A DNA stretch of 64,000 bases from Segetibacter sp. 3557_3 (GTDB lineage: Bacteria > Bacteroidota > Bacteroidia > Chitinophagales > Chitinophagaceae): NCBI RefSeq assembly GCF_004354985.1, contig NZ_SMSK01000001.1, forward strand, positions 806,001 through 870,000, read 5' to 3'. Shown piece after piece: positions 17,810 through 26,888 of the stretch. Position 1 is the first letter of the stretch, and each line of letters starts with the position of its first letter. The notes under the pieces were generated by a model. The model did no database searches. It had not been told where the DNA came from and saw only the letters and a list, made by a program, of their open reading frames with translations. The translations under genes were made by a program, and so were the position numbers.

Positions 17810-18175
17810 GATGAATTTAGAGTGATGAGAGATGAGTTATGAATTCAAAGTGATGAGTTGTAATGCATTTTTTTGAACGTTGAATTTTGCATGTTATATG
17901 GGGTTGTGCAATCTGGAGGCTATGAGAGATGAGTTGTGAATTTAGCGTGATGAATTTAGAGAGATGAGTTGTAATGCATTATGTTGAATGTTGAATGTTG
18001 CATGTTATATGGGTTGTGCAATCTTGGGGATATGAGATGAGTTCTGAGTTATGAGTTAAGAGTTATGAATTCAGAGTGATGCCTGATGAGTGATGAGTGA
18101 TGAGACGTGATGGATTATTTTAGATGTTGAATGTTGAATGTTATATGGGTTGTGCAATCTTGAGTCTATGATTTA
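17810..18175. repeat. Three imperfect tandem units of about 110-136 bp
   Basis: Each unit has a run of GAGATGAGTT / GAATTTAGAGTGATG words, then TGTTGAATGTTG-type words, then ATGTTATATGGG and TTGTGCAATCT. The last motif falls at 17904, 18014 and 18150. There is no long open frame. The 760-base gap from 17628 to 18386 is made almost entirely of such words, the MITE, and a T-rich heptamer tract. Confidence 0.7.
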
Positions 18176-18257
18176 TGAGAGATGAATTATGCCACGTGAC
18201 GGTTAAGGCTGCGTTTGGTCTGTAACGTGCAATGGTAACCATACCAATGATGCAGGT

Positions 18258-18335
18258 TTTCATTTTAGACTTTTGACTTTTGACTTTTTACTTTTTACTT
18301 TTGATTTTTGACCTTTGACTTTTGACTTTTTTATC
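18258..18335. repeat. CTTTTGA/CTTTTTA heptamer microsatellite
   Basis: About ten successive copies of a seven-base word (CTTTTGA with CTTTTTA variants), ending about 50 bases before the M61 start codon. A shorter tract of the same words is at 4865-4899. Confidence 0.7.
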
Positions 18336-18386
18336 TTACCGCTCCACTAACCTTCCCCTTTCCTTATTTTTAGCCAAATTATTTGC

Positions 18387-20201
18387 ATGAAGTCTTTGCT
18401 GCTTTTGTTTTCCTTTTCCACTCTCATGGTTAATGGCTTTGCCCAATCTATTCGCTATAGGTTCGACGCGCCTAACGCGGCCCATCATGAAGCAGAGATC
18501 AGCCTGACGGTAGATAAACTCCCCGCAGGTCCCGCGTTGTTCCGGATGAGCAGGTCGTCCCCTGGCAGGTATGCCACACATGAATTTGGTAAAAACGTGT
18601 ACAACGTAAAAGCTTACGACGCTGCAGGAGCACCCTTGAAGGTAGAAAAGGCAGATGCTGATGTTTACAGGGTACCCACCCACAAGGGATCAGTTAGGGT
18701 TACCTATACGTTATACGGCAATTATGCTGACGGCACCTATACCGCCATTGATGCTGCGGGCTACCACCTTAATATGCCTGCAACCTTTATGTGGGTTAAA
18801 GGTTTGGACAAAGCGCCGATCGAGGTTGAATTCGTTAACCCGGCAAACTGGAAAATTGCTACCCAGCTAAAGCCCGGAAATAAAGCAAACGTATTTACCG
18901 CGCCGGGGCTGCAGTACTTTATGGACTCACCGGTTAAAATCGGCGACCTGAAGATCAATGCGTGGACAATTGCAAACCCAGACAAAAAAGAATACCAGAT
19001 CAGGCTGGCACTTGAAGCCGACGGCCGGCCATCGCTAATCGACAGTTTTGCGAAGAAGGTAGAAAAGGTAGTGCTTGAGGCACAGGCTGTATTTGGCGAA
19101 GTGCCGGCCTATGATTATGGCACCTATACCTTCCTCGCAAGCATCAACCCATATGTAAAAAGTGATGGCATGGAGCACCGTAATTCAACGATGATCACGT
19201 CGCCGAGAAACTTTACCGGCAGCGATGGATCGCTCGGCGTTTTTTCACACGAGTTTTTTCATTGCTGGAACGTTGAACGGATACGACCTTACCAGCTGGA
19301 GCCATTTAACTTCGAAAAAAGCAATATGTCGGAGGGGTTGTGGGTTGCCGAGGGGTTTACACAATACTATGGCGAACTCATCTTAAAACGTGCCGGCTTT
19401 GTAACAGAGCAGGACTTCATAGATAACATTTCGGGGCTCATCAACACCAAGTCCAACCGGCCGGGTGGCACCGATTACTCCCCTAATGAAAACAGCGAGC
19501 GTGCGGTTTTTGTGGATGCAGGAGTTTCAATTGACCGGACAAATTACCAGAACATGTTTGCTTCCTACTACACTCTTGGTGGCGCTATTGCTCTGGCACT
19601 CGATCTTGACCTGCGCGGACGATTTCCGGGAACAACCCTCGATCATTTTATGCGTGAGCTGTGGAAGCGGTTTGGCAAAACAGAAAAGCCTTATACCATG
19701 CCTGCATTGGAGGAAGCACTTGCGGCAATCACCAACAAGGCATATGCAGCTGGCTTTTTCAGCCGCTATGTTTATGGTCACGAACCATTCGACTACAACA
19801 CCGCCCTGGCCCCCGCAGGGTTCACCTTACGTGCAGCAGGAAAAGGCAAGGCATGGGCCGGCCCGGGCTCCTTTACCGCCGGCAGAAACAATGAAGTAGT
19901 ATTGGCATCAAATACCATAAAGGGAACACCCTGGTATAATGCGGGGTTGGACATTGATGACGTGCTGGTTTCAATCAACGGAACTGCCATCACCCAAACC
20001 GGTGAGGTCGACAAGATCATATCTGCCGGTAAACCCGGCGATAAGCTCGCTGTGGTTTTTCGCCACCGTGATAAAACGATCACATCGCAGCTGGAACTTT
20101 CTGAAAACAACTTTGTGCAGGTTGTAGCAACAGACGGGGCCGGTACCGAAAAAACGGCTGCTTTTAAAACCGCGTGGTTGGAAACGAAAGCAAAGCAATG
20201 A
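18387..20201 (+). CDS. M61-family glycyl-aminopeptidase-like protease with PDZ domain
   Basis: A 604-residue secreted peptidase with a signal peptide (MKSLLLLFSFSTLMVNGFAQ). The N-terminal domain (about 20-170) is the beta-sandwich of M61 enzymes. The catalytic domain carries HEFFH at 288-292 followed by CWNVERIRP and WVAEGFTQYYGEL, the diagnostic M61 sequence. A PDZ domain lies near the C-terminus (about 500-580; GTPWYNAGLDIDDVLVSING). It should cleave N-terminal residues, with a preference for Gly or Ala, in the periplasm. It is isolated between two repeat-rich gaps, and its promoter was not identified. Confidence 0.9.
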   Translation: MKSLLLLFSFSTLMVNGFAQSIRYRFDAPNAAHHEAEISLTVDKLPAGPALFRMSRSSPGRYATHEFGKNVYNVKAYDAAGAPLKVEKADADVYRVPTHKGSVRVTYTLYGNYADGTYTAIDAAGYHLNMPATFMWVKGLDKAPIEVEFVNPANWKIATQLKPGNKANVFTAPGLQYFMDSPVKIGDLKINAWTIANPDKKEYQIRLALEADGRPSLIDSFAKKVEKVVLEAQAVFGEVPAYDYGTYTFLASINPYVKSDGMEHRNSTMITSPRNFTGSDGSLGVFSHEFFHCWNVERIRPYQLEPFNFEKSNMSEGLWVAEGFTQYYGELILKRAGFVTEQDFIDNISGLINTKSNRPGGTDYSPNENSERAVFVDAGVSIDRTNYQNMFASYYTLGGAIALALDLDLRGRFPGTTLDHFMRELWKRFGKTEKPYTMPALEEALAAITNKAYAAGFFSRYVYGHEPFDYNTALAPAGFTLRAAGKGKAWAGPGSFTAGRNNEVVLASNTIKGTPWYNAGLDIDDVLVSINGTAITQTGEVDKIISAGKPGDKLAVVFRHRDKTITSQLELSENNFVQVVATDGAGTEKTAAFKTAWLETKAKQ

Positions 20202-20548
20202 GGTGAGCGCCAGGAATTCAGAGTTAAGAATTGAGAATTAAGAATTGGGAGCAATGCGTTTGAGTTGTGAGTAGGCGTTTTGAGTTGAGCGTTGGGAGTT
20301 GAGCGTTATGAGTGGAGCGTTATGAGTGAAGAGTTAAGAGTTAAGAGTTAGAACACTTAAGTGATAAGTTGTGAGTGACAAGTAAGCTTGGAGAAATAGT
20401 GCTTAAAAAAACTGCCGAATAGTGTTATGTGGTAAAAGTGAGTGACACAACCGGAGCTTCATAGTAGCTATACAGCTCGTCCCAAAAAAATGCGTTGAGT
20501 TGTACTTTGTGTAATGCTATGCATAACACCCATCCGTTTGCTTAATAA
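20202..20548. repeat. Degenerate GAGTTAAGAGTTATGAG-type repeat tract and gap
   Basis: From about 20210 to 20390 the DNA is a run of AATTAAGAATTGGGAG, GAGTTGAGCGTT and GAGTTAAGAGTTA words, related to those at 17628-18180. The remainder to 20548 has no recognisable feature. Confidence 0.6.
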
Positions 20549-20674
20549 ATGATAAGCTGCGGCCATGTGATTGTTTTTCGGATACAACCGGAGGAAATTG
20601 CATTCACCAATGTAACCGACAAGCGGAGTTACAACTTTCGGGATCTCGTCTCACAGGTGCAATTCATTGAATGA
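20549..20674 (+). CDS. Possible small ORF (41 aa)
   Basis: ATG 20549 opens a compact frame, MISCGHVIVFRIQPEEIAFT and on, ending SQVQFIE before TGA. The composition is protein-like (alternating beta pattern, few rare residues), but there is no recognisable family. It could be a remnant of a larger gene. It ends 48 bases before the M20 hydrolase start. Confidence 0.25.
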   Translation: MISCGHVIVFRIQPEEIAFTNVTDKRSYNFRDLVSQVQFIE

Positions 20675-20722
20675 ACCCTAATAAGTGAACGCTACATGCA
20701 TAAGTTTTAATCTATAATCATC

Positions 20723-21964
20723 ATGACGATCAATTCCGCCAGACTGCAACAGCACTTTGAGCAAATGAGTGAGATTGGTAAACTGGGTGAAACGGGCACC
20801 TGCAGGCCAACGATGACCCCCGTTGAGAAGAAAGCTTTCGAACTTGCTGCCACCTGGATGCTCGACGCTAATATGACGATACGTATCGATAGTTTTGGGA
20901 ACCTGATTGGACGACTGTATGGTACCGACCCATCGTTGCCGGTGCTGATGATGGGATCGCACCTCGACTCACAACCATATGGCGGAAGGTTTGATGGTGT
21001 TGCTGGCGTACTATGTGCAATTGAAGCGGTGAACACACTCGTGGAAAACGGGATAAAACCTGCAAGAACAATAGAGATCGTATCGTTTGCCGATGAAGAA
21101 GGGTGGCGCTTTAACAAAGGCCTGTTTGGCAGCAGGGGCATTTTGGGCAGGTTAGAAGATGGTGAACTTCAGCGTACGGATAAAGATGGGATCACCCGTG
21201 AACAAGCCCTGATCGATTTTGGTTGCGATCCAACAAAATTCAAAGAAAGTGAATATCCTGCGGGTAGCATCTTCTGCTTTCTTGAACTACATATCGAGCA
21301 AGGTCCCATTCTTGATCTTGCACGTAAACCCATTGGCGTTGTTTCCGGCATTTCGGGTCCACTTTGGCTTACCGTGAAAATGAAAGGCATGGCGGGACAT
21401 ACGGGCTCGGTACCTATGCACCTGCGCAAAGATGCACTGGTTGGCGCCGCTGAAGTGATCGTTGCCGTGAATGAAATTGCAAACCAGGTACGTGGTGCTG
21501 AGACGGTTGGAACCGTGGGGACCATCAACGTTTTTCCGGCAAGCCGAAATATTATTCCTGAAGAAGTAACCTTTACCGTTGACCTCCGCGACATTGACCA
21601 TAGCCGGCGCAACCGGTACGAGGCTCAGCTTAGGGCACGTATAAACGACATTGCCAAAAAACACGGATTAACCTACGAGATTACAGAAGACACAAACAGT
21701 GAACCGCGCTACTGTGCAGGATGGATAAAAGAGATTATTCATCAGCAATGCGCCAGGCTTTTGCTGGATGCACCGGAACTTATGAGTGGCCCGTTTCATG
21801 ATGCGCTGGCGCTTAGTTATGCATGCGATTACGGGATGATTTTCGTGCGCTGCAAAGATGGAATCAGCCATAACCCGCTTGAGTACGCTTCGTACGAAGA
21901 TTTGGCCCTGGGCGCCGAAGTGCTCTATGGAACCGTACTAGACATCCTCTCAAATAAAAACTAA
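20723..21964 (+). CDS. Zn-dependent hydrolase, M20 family (allantoate amidohydrolase / N-carbamoyl-L-amino-acid hydrolase type)
   Basis: A 413-residue cytosolic enzyme. Metal-binding residues are seen in GSHLDSQPYGGRFDG (His and Asp bridging), FADEEGWRF (Glu-Glu), LELHIEQGPILD (His) and a late DGISHNPLEY (His). The middle lid/dimerisation domain (about 210-325) includes MAGHTGSVPMHLRKDAL. The HLDSQPxGGRFDG form is typical of the amidohydrolase branch (allantoate, beta-ureidopropionate or N-carbamoyl amino acids) rather than M20 peptidases. The exact amide is not decidable. It may share a transcript with the penicillin-acylase gene 45 bases downstream. Confidence 0.85.
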   Translation: MTINSARLQQHFEQMSEIGKLGETGTCRPTMTPVEKKAFELAATWMLDANMTIRIDSFGNLIGRLYGTDPSLPVLMMGSHLDSQPYGGRFDGVAGVLCAIEAVNTLVENGIKPARTIEIVSFADEEGWRFNKGLFGSRGILGRLEDGELQRTDKDGITREQALIDFGCDPTKFKESEYPAGSIFCFLELHIEQGPILDLARKPIGVVSGISGPLWLTVKMKGMAGHTGSVPMHLRKDALVGAAEVIVAVNEIANQVRGAETVGTVGTINVFPASRNIIPEEVTFTVDLRDIDHSRRNRYEAQLRARINDIAKKHGLTYEITEDTNSEPRYCAGWIKEIIHQQCARLLLDAPELMSGPFHDALALSYACDYGMIFVRCKDGISHNPLEYASYEDLALGAEVLYGTVLDILSNKN

Positions 21965-22009
21965 GATCCTCGATTATTGTCTTTGTTTACGCCGCATTAA
22001 ACCCTTTTT

Positions 22010-24205
22010 ATGCGATCAATTTTCGTCTTTTTGCTGTTCATTCAACCCCTGCTTTATGCGCAATCGCAGCCCGATCCCGGGCTTCCCAGCTGGAAAAAAC
22101 AGGCACACCGTGTAACCATTATCCGTGATAACTGGGGGGTACCGCATATCTATGGCAAAACAGATGCTGACGTGGTATTTGGACTTATGTATGCGCAATG
22201 CGAAGACAATTACTGGCAACTGGAAGATACTTATATCCAAAACCTGGGAAGAGCGGCAGAGATCTATGGTGAACGATTCTTAGCCGCCGACGCAAACACC
22301 AGGCTGTTTGAATGCGTAACAGAAGGAAAAGCGACCTATGCGGCGGCCAGCCCTTTCATCAGGCAATTGTGCGATGCAGGAGCAGCAGCAATCAACTTTT
22401 ACCTGCACAATTACCCGGCTTTAGAAAAGCGCCTGCTTACCCGTTATGAACCCTGGTTTTTTCTTATGCCCGAACCTACTCGGCCCAGCGGTCATGGCGT
22501 GTCTGCACAAGAAAGCAGGAATTTTTATCAAATGGTGACCGCCGGTATACCGACGGATAATCCTTCGGTGAGGCAACAAAGCGAAAGCGGATCGAACACA
22601 ATGGTTCTTGCGCCCTCAAAAACCACCACAGGCCATACCATGTTGCTGATTAATCCACACGTTTCACTTTTTGGCGTTGGGCAGCGTTATGAGGCCCACC
22701 TGGTATCTAAAAGCGGGCTAAACGTTTCGGGGTTCGCCATGTTTGGCAACTTCTATATCTGGAGTGGTTTTAACCGTTATACCGGCTGGGCGCATACCAA
22801 TTCAGCGGCCGACTTCGAAGATGTTTACGTAGAACATTTCAATCCAACCGACTCATCGATGTACCGGTATGCCAATGCATATAGAAAAGCAACCTTTTGG
22901 CAGGATACTGTACGGGTGAAGCGCGGCGATATTATAGAGAGCAGGATCTTTCGCTTTACGAAAACCCATCATGGTCCCGTGGTTGCACGACGCGACTCAA
23001 CGTTGCTCACCATCAAGAATGTTACGGCACCCCAGGACCGATACATTATGCAGTGCTGGAACCTGATGCGGTCGAGAGATAAAAAAAGCTTTACCGCAGC
23101 CATGAACGAACGTGCGCTGGGTTACCCAAACACCTCATACGCCGACCGGTTCGGCAATATTGCTTACTGGCATGGCAATGCTATACCTAAACGGGACACG
23201 ACTTTCAACTGGCGCTTGCCTGTGGATGGCAGTAATCCCGCTACCGAATGGGCCGGCATTCATGAACTAAACGAAATAGTGCAGGTAACAAACCCGGCAA
23301 CCGGCTTTATTCTAAATAGTAATTCAACCCCGTATTTGTCAGCAGGAGAAAGCAGTCCGAAAAAGGAGAACTATCCTTTGTATATGGCGACGGAAGATCA
23401 AAATTTCCGGGCAGAAGAAGCATTGCAGCTTTTGTCGAAACCAGGCAAGATCTCTTTTGATGCGTTCGAAAAGTTGGTGGTCAGCAATCACCTGCCAATG
23501 ATGGAGAACTGGATGCCGCAGGTCATCAGCGCCTACGACCGCCAGGTAAAACTGCAACCTCATCTCGAAGCTAAGCTAAAGGCAGTAGTTGCTTTGCTGC
23601 GCAATTGGGACCATCGATATTCAATCACCAGCAAAGAAACCAGTCTCGCAGTTGCCTGGTATCTGAATTATACAGACTGGGCACAAAAACGACGCAGGTC
23701 GGCCGCTTATGGCGATTATGTAGCAAACCTGCTTGCCGGGAAACAACTACCCGCACCGGATAGCATTGCGGTAGGACTGCTTGCTGATGCTACAGACACC
23801 CTTGTGAAAGATTTCGGAACCGCGTTTATCGCCTGGGGAGAAATCAACAGGTTACAAAGGGTGCATACCAGTGGAACATTGGAAAAGTTTGATGATCGTA
23901 AACCCAGCTTGCCGGTAGGTGCGGTACCCGGAGGCATGGGATCGTTGTTTGCGTTTACTGCAAAATCGGAACCCGGACAGAAAAAAATTTACGGTGTAAC
24001 CGGCAACACGTATTCTGCAATTGTAGCCTTTGGTAAGCGGATAAGGGCAAAGTCGATAATGTATTTCGGGCAAAGCGCAGATCCTGCATCGCCACACTAC
24101 TTTGACCAGGCACCACTGTATGCCTCCGGTGGATTTAAGGATGCATATTTCTATAAGTCGGATGTTTTGAAACACCGGGAACGCAGGTATCATCCCGGAG
24201 AATAG
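22010..24205 (+). CDS. Penicillin-acylase-family Ntn hydrolase (possible N-acyl-homoserine-lactone acylase)
   Basis: A 731-residue secreted precursor (MRSIFVFLLFIQPLLYAQ signal). RDNWGVPHIYGKTDADVVFG is the conserved start of the alpha chain. The self-processing site is ESGS-NTMV, where Ser195 would become the N-terminal nucleophile of the beta chain, followed by the family pattern TTTGHTMLLINPH. GWAHTNSAADFEDVYVEHFN supplies beta-chain active-site residues. The fold cleaves amides of acylated small molecules in the periplasm: penicillin, AHL or other N-acyl amino compounds. Substrate is not predictable. The adjacent M20 amidohydrolase gives a tandem of amide-cleaving enzymes. Confidence 0.88.
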   Translation: MRSIFVFLLFIQPLLYAQSQPDPGLPSWKKQAHRVTIIRDNWGVPHIYGKTDADVVFGLMYAQCEDNYWQLEDTYIQNLGRAAEIYGERFLAADANTRLFECVTEGKATYAAASPFIRQLCDAGAAAINFYLHNYPALEKRLLTRYEPWFFLMPEPTRPSGHGVSAQESRNFYQMVTAGIPTDNPSVRQQSESGSNTMVLAPSKTTTGHTMLLINPHVSLFGVGQRYEAHLVSKSGLNVSGFAMFGNFYIWSGFNRYTGWAHTNSAADFEDVYVEHFNPTDSSMYRYANAYRKATFWQDTVRVKRGDIIESRIFRFTKTHHGPVVARRDSTLLTIKNVTAPQDRYIMQCWNLMRSRDKKSFTAAMNERALGYPNTSYADRFGNIAYWHGNAIPKRDTTFNWRLPVDGSNPATEWAGIHELNEIVQVTNPATGFILNSNSTPYLSAGESSPKKENYPLYMATEDQNFRAEEALQLLSKPGKISFDAFEKLVVSNHLPMMENWMPQVISAYDRQVKLQPHLEAKLKAVVALLRNWDHRYSITSKETSLAVAWYLNYTDWAQKRRRSAAYGDYVANLLAGKQLPAPDSIAVGLLADATDTLVKDFGTAFIAWGEINRLQRVHTSGTLEKFDDRKPSLPVGAVPGGMGSLFAFTAKSEPGQKKIYGVTGNTYSAIVAFGKRIRAKSIMYFGQSADPASPHYFDQAPLYASGGFKDAYFYKSDVLKHRERRYHPGE

Positions 24206-24263
24206 CGTCGAATCACAGAACGGTTATCTGCCAAATGGCTCCCATAATTCCGTTGTTTGTGTA

Positions 24264-25445
24264 TCATGGCATATTTGCTTTGAAAACCCGGATAAAATTT
24301 GCACCCAGAATCTTTTGGATGTCTTTTTTCCGGTATCCACGGGCAAGAAGCTCCCGGGTTATGATCGGGAAGTCCTGCACACCATCCAGGTATCTTGGAG
24401 AAGACTCGATGCCATCGAAATCTGAACCAATGCCAACATGGTTGATCCCAACCAGCTTAACGATATAGTCGATATGATCGATCACGGCTGATAATGGTGC
24501 GCGTAAGGCATCTGCTTCGGCGGCATATTTTTCTGCAATGTATTCCTCCATCCGATAACCGGGCATATCTGCAAGTTTAAGGGAGTCTGCTTCAGCCTTA
24601 TGCGACTGAATAAAAGCGTTTTTTCTTTTGTCGTAGGTGCTGTCGAGGAAGCCTGAATAAAAATTAATATGGATCACTCCGCCATTTTTCGCAATGGCTT
24701 TAATCTGCTCGTCTTTCAGGTTACGTGGAACCGGGCAAATCTGGTACACGCTGCTATGCGAAGCGATAATTGGTTTTGAAGTGAGTTTGATGATATCGTA
24801 GAAAGTCTGTTCACCAACATGACTCACGTCGACAAGCATACCCAACTGGTTCATCTTTTCAACCACCTTTCGGCCGAGATCGTTTAATCCTTTTGGCTGG
24901 TGCAATAGGGAGTCGTGCGTCTCCTCCCAGGCGGACGTTGCCCATGGTGTGGAAACATTGTGGGTGAGGGTAAGGTAGCGGGCGCCGCGGTCAAACAAGG
25001 CCTGCAATTTTGCAAGATCGTTTTCAATCATATGGCCTCCTTCCACACCGATCATTGCCCCTAATTTCTTTTGGCGTAGGGCTTGCCTAAGGCTGGCCGG
25101 GGAAGTAACCATCAACATGCGGTCCTTGTTGCGGGCGGCAGTGGTATACAGGGTATCTATCTGCCTGTTGGCAATGCCAAAAGGGAGTTTGTCGTTGCCA
25201 TCGCACCAGATTGAAAAGATCTGGATGTCCATACCACCCTCGCCAAAACGGGTTAAATCCGACTGTGTTTTTCCTTTAAGGTCGTGGTCGAAACTAAGAC
25301 CTTTCGGCATTGCCTTTTCAAGAACATCGTTATGCGTATCGATGAGCACTGCTTTTCGATGCAGCTTTATGTAAGGTTGCGCAAACGTGAGGGTAGGAAC
25401 AGATAGCAGCCCCATTGATATCAAAAAGCTAACGATAAACCGCAT
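24264..25445 (-). CDS. Membrane dipeptidase, M19 family
   Basis: Start at ATG 25445 (MRFIVSFLISMGLLSVPTLTFA signal peptide), 393 residues. The renal-dipeptidase family signatures are present: DTHNDVLE (His-x-Asp zinc ligands), IGVEGGHMIEND (bridging Glu), LVDVSHVGEQTF (His), ASHSSVYQICPVPRNL (His, Arg) and GIGSDFDGIE (Asp). The enzyme hydrolyses dipeptides in the periplasm, including D-amino-acid dipeptides. It is convergent with the penicillin-acylase gene, with 58 bases between the stops. Confidence 0.9.
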   Translation of the reverse strand: MRFIVSFLISMGLLSVPTLTFAQPYIKLHRKAVLIDTHNDVLEKAMPKGLSFDHDLKGKTQSDLTRFGEGGMDIQIFSIWCDGNDKLPFGIANRQIDTLYTTAARNKDRMLMVTSPASLRQALRQKKLGAMIGVEGGHMIENDLAKLQALFDRGARYLTLTHNVSTPWATSAWEETHDSLLHQPKGLNDLGRKVVEKMNQLGMLVDVSHVGEQTFYDIIKLTSKPIIASHSSVYQICPVPRNLKDEQIKAIAKNGGVIHINFYSGFLDSTYDKRKNAFIQSHKAEADSLKLADMPGYRMEEYIAEKYAAEADALRAPLSAVIDHIDYIVKLVGINHVGIGSDFDGIESSPRYLDGVQDFPIITRELLARGYRKKDIQKILGANFIRVFKANMP

Positions 25446-25686
25446 TGGAAGATTTTGGATAAAGTAAAGCAAAAAACCCGGCAGGCATAAAAGCTACCTT
25501 GTACAATCTTGTCTTACCTGAAACTTTACTCGCGTTAATTTATGATTGAAGGAATATGCAGAAGAAGGTGGACGACAATGAACACCCAGCTCACCCGGAG
25601 CGTTAACCCATGTGGCGAATAGATGCGATACACCTGGTGTATTTAATACTGTATTACTGAACGCGACGTGCCAGCTTAAATATTTT

Positions 25687-25717
25687 GCAACAAGGCAACA
25701 AGCGCCGCCTTTGTTGC
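25687..25717. terminator. Hairpin beyond the alpha/beta-hydrolase stop
   Basis: GCAACAAGGC pairs with GCCTTTGTTGC with a one-base bulge, ten bases beyond the minus-strand stop at 25727. No convincing T-run follows on either strand, so it may only protect the 3' end. The rest of the gap 25446-25726 shows no gene. Confidence 0.35.
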
Positions 25718-25726
25718 ATTATGACC

Positions 25727-26611
25727 TTAACTGTTCTCTTTGATTGTTTGCAGCACCTCCTCTATCCAATTGATGTACACAGACAAGTGCCCCTCGTTTT
25801 CTTTGTAATGCATGGTTGCATTTGGCACATACTTCTCTACTGCCGCCGGGTGAACATTGCTTACCGTATTGTCTTTGAGCCCATACCAGTAATGGACAGG
25901 TTGCGCTATCTGTTGCAAGTGATAACCAGTCTCTCCAAAATAACCAGCCGCATCGTGAACCAGTCCGGCACTACCCTGCCGGCAAGCTTCGTTTAACGTA
26001 CACTTGCTAAAGTGGTTTATGGTTGCGGGATCACTGAGCAATGCATGATCAACGTCGGGTAAGCCCGACAGCCACCTGGGAATTGGCCGGTGTGCTTCCC
26101 GCTTACCGATAAAGTTCAGAATACGACGCAGGAGCCAGGGAATGTTACGTGCGGCCCAGAAGTAATAAATATTCCCATTCATATTCCTGAACACCCGTGG
26201 TTCACTAAAACTCCGGCTAAACCCGGTTATGATATATACCTGCCGGATCAGTGAGGGAAAATGATAAGCCAGGGAAAGGGCAAACGGGCCACCACCCGAC
26301 CAGCAAAGCACCTTTGTCCGGCTGATCTCCCAATCGGTTGTAAGCTCCTGCACATCAATGGCAAACGAACGAAAGTCACCCCTGGGATCAAATGTGGAGC
26401 GGCCCATTCCGGGGCGGTCAATTGAAACCAGTTGTAAATGGAAATGGTGCAATAACTCCTCTATGTTCTTGTGGTAACTTCCGAGGATCAATGGCTCCAG
26501 TCGTGAGCTGGGGGTACCGTGAAAATACAACACCCGTTCCCCATCTCCCGGGCCATAAAGTGCATACCCCAATTTCCGTCCATTCCTCAGTTCATATACG
26601 CCTTCTGTCAT
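25727..26611 (-). CDS. Alpha/beta-fold hydrolase
   Basis: A 294-residue protein without a signal peptide. VLYFHGTPSSRLE is the oxyanion-hole HG motif, VSIDRPGMGRST the following strand and loop, and the nucleophile elbow is CWSGGGPFAL (Ser in a W-S-G-G-G context rather than strict GxSxG). The acid is likely in WYGLKDNTVS and the catalytic histidine in NEGHLSVYI. A lid helix bundle spans about 140-215. This matches cytosolic hydrolases of the epoxide hydrolase / proline iminopeptidase-like superfamily; the substrate is open. It is divergent from the sigma-factor gene. Confidence 0.82.
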   Translation of the reverse strand: MTEGVYELRNGRKLGYALYGPGDGERVLYFHGTPSSRLEPLILGSYHKNIEELLHHFHLQLVSIDRPGMGRSTFDPRGDFRSFAIDVQELTTDWEISRTKVLCWSGGGPFALSLAYHFPSLIRQVYIITGFSRSFSEPRVFRNMNGNIYYFWAARNIPWLLRRILNFIGKREAHRPIPRWLSGLPDVDHALLSDPATINHFSKCTLNEACRQGSAGLVHDAAGYFGETGYHLQQIAQPVHYWYGLKDNTVSNVHPAAVEKYVPNATMHYKENEGHLSVYINWIEEVLQTIKENS

Positions 26612-26794
26612 GCAAAGTTGTTGACAATTTGCAGGCCACCCTGCCGGGTTTAGAAAAGCAGCGCCAGCGCTGTTTCCCTGGCTCTGTTAACAGTTGGTGG
26701 TGTGATGGGCTAAACCGAATTGACCAGCAACCTTTTGCCAACTGCTTAGTTTTGATTTATTTTGATGATTGTGACCCTGATGGGTGAACAGCAT

Positions 26795-26826
26795 CAAAAT
26801 TTATTTTGCGCCGGCATAGGGGTAAG
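26795..26826 (+). promoter_or_regulatory. Putative ECF-sigma promoter upstream of the sigma gene
   Basis: CAAAATTTAT (26795-26804), CCGGCA (26811-26816) and TAGGGGTAA (26817-26825) form a motif that is repeated upstream of the repeat protein gene at 30684 and, without its AGGGGTAA part, upstream of the STN gene at 28466. Conservation among three unrelated intergenic regions of one locus points to an autoregulated sigma promoter. This is inference. Confidence 0.5.
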
Positions 26827-26888
26827 TCTCACGGGAAAGCATCTTACCATTAAATACGTCTTATTGCGGCGATACCATAACTAACAGC

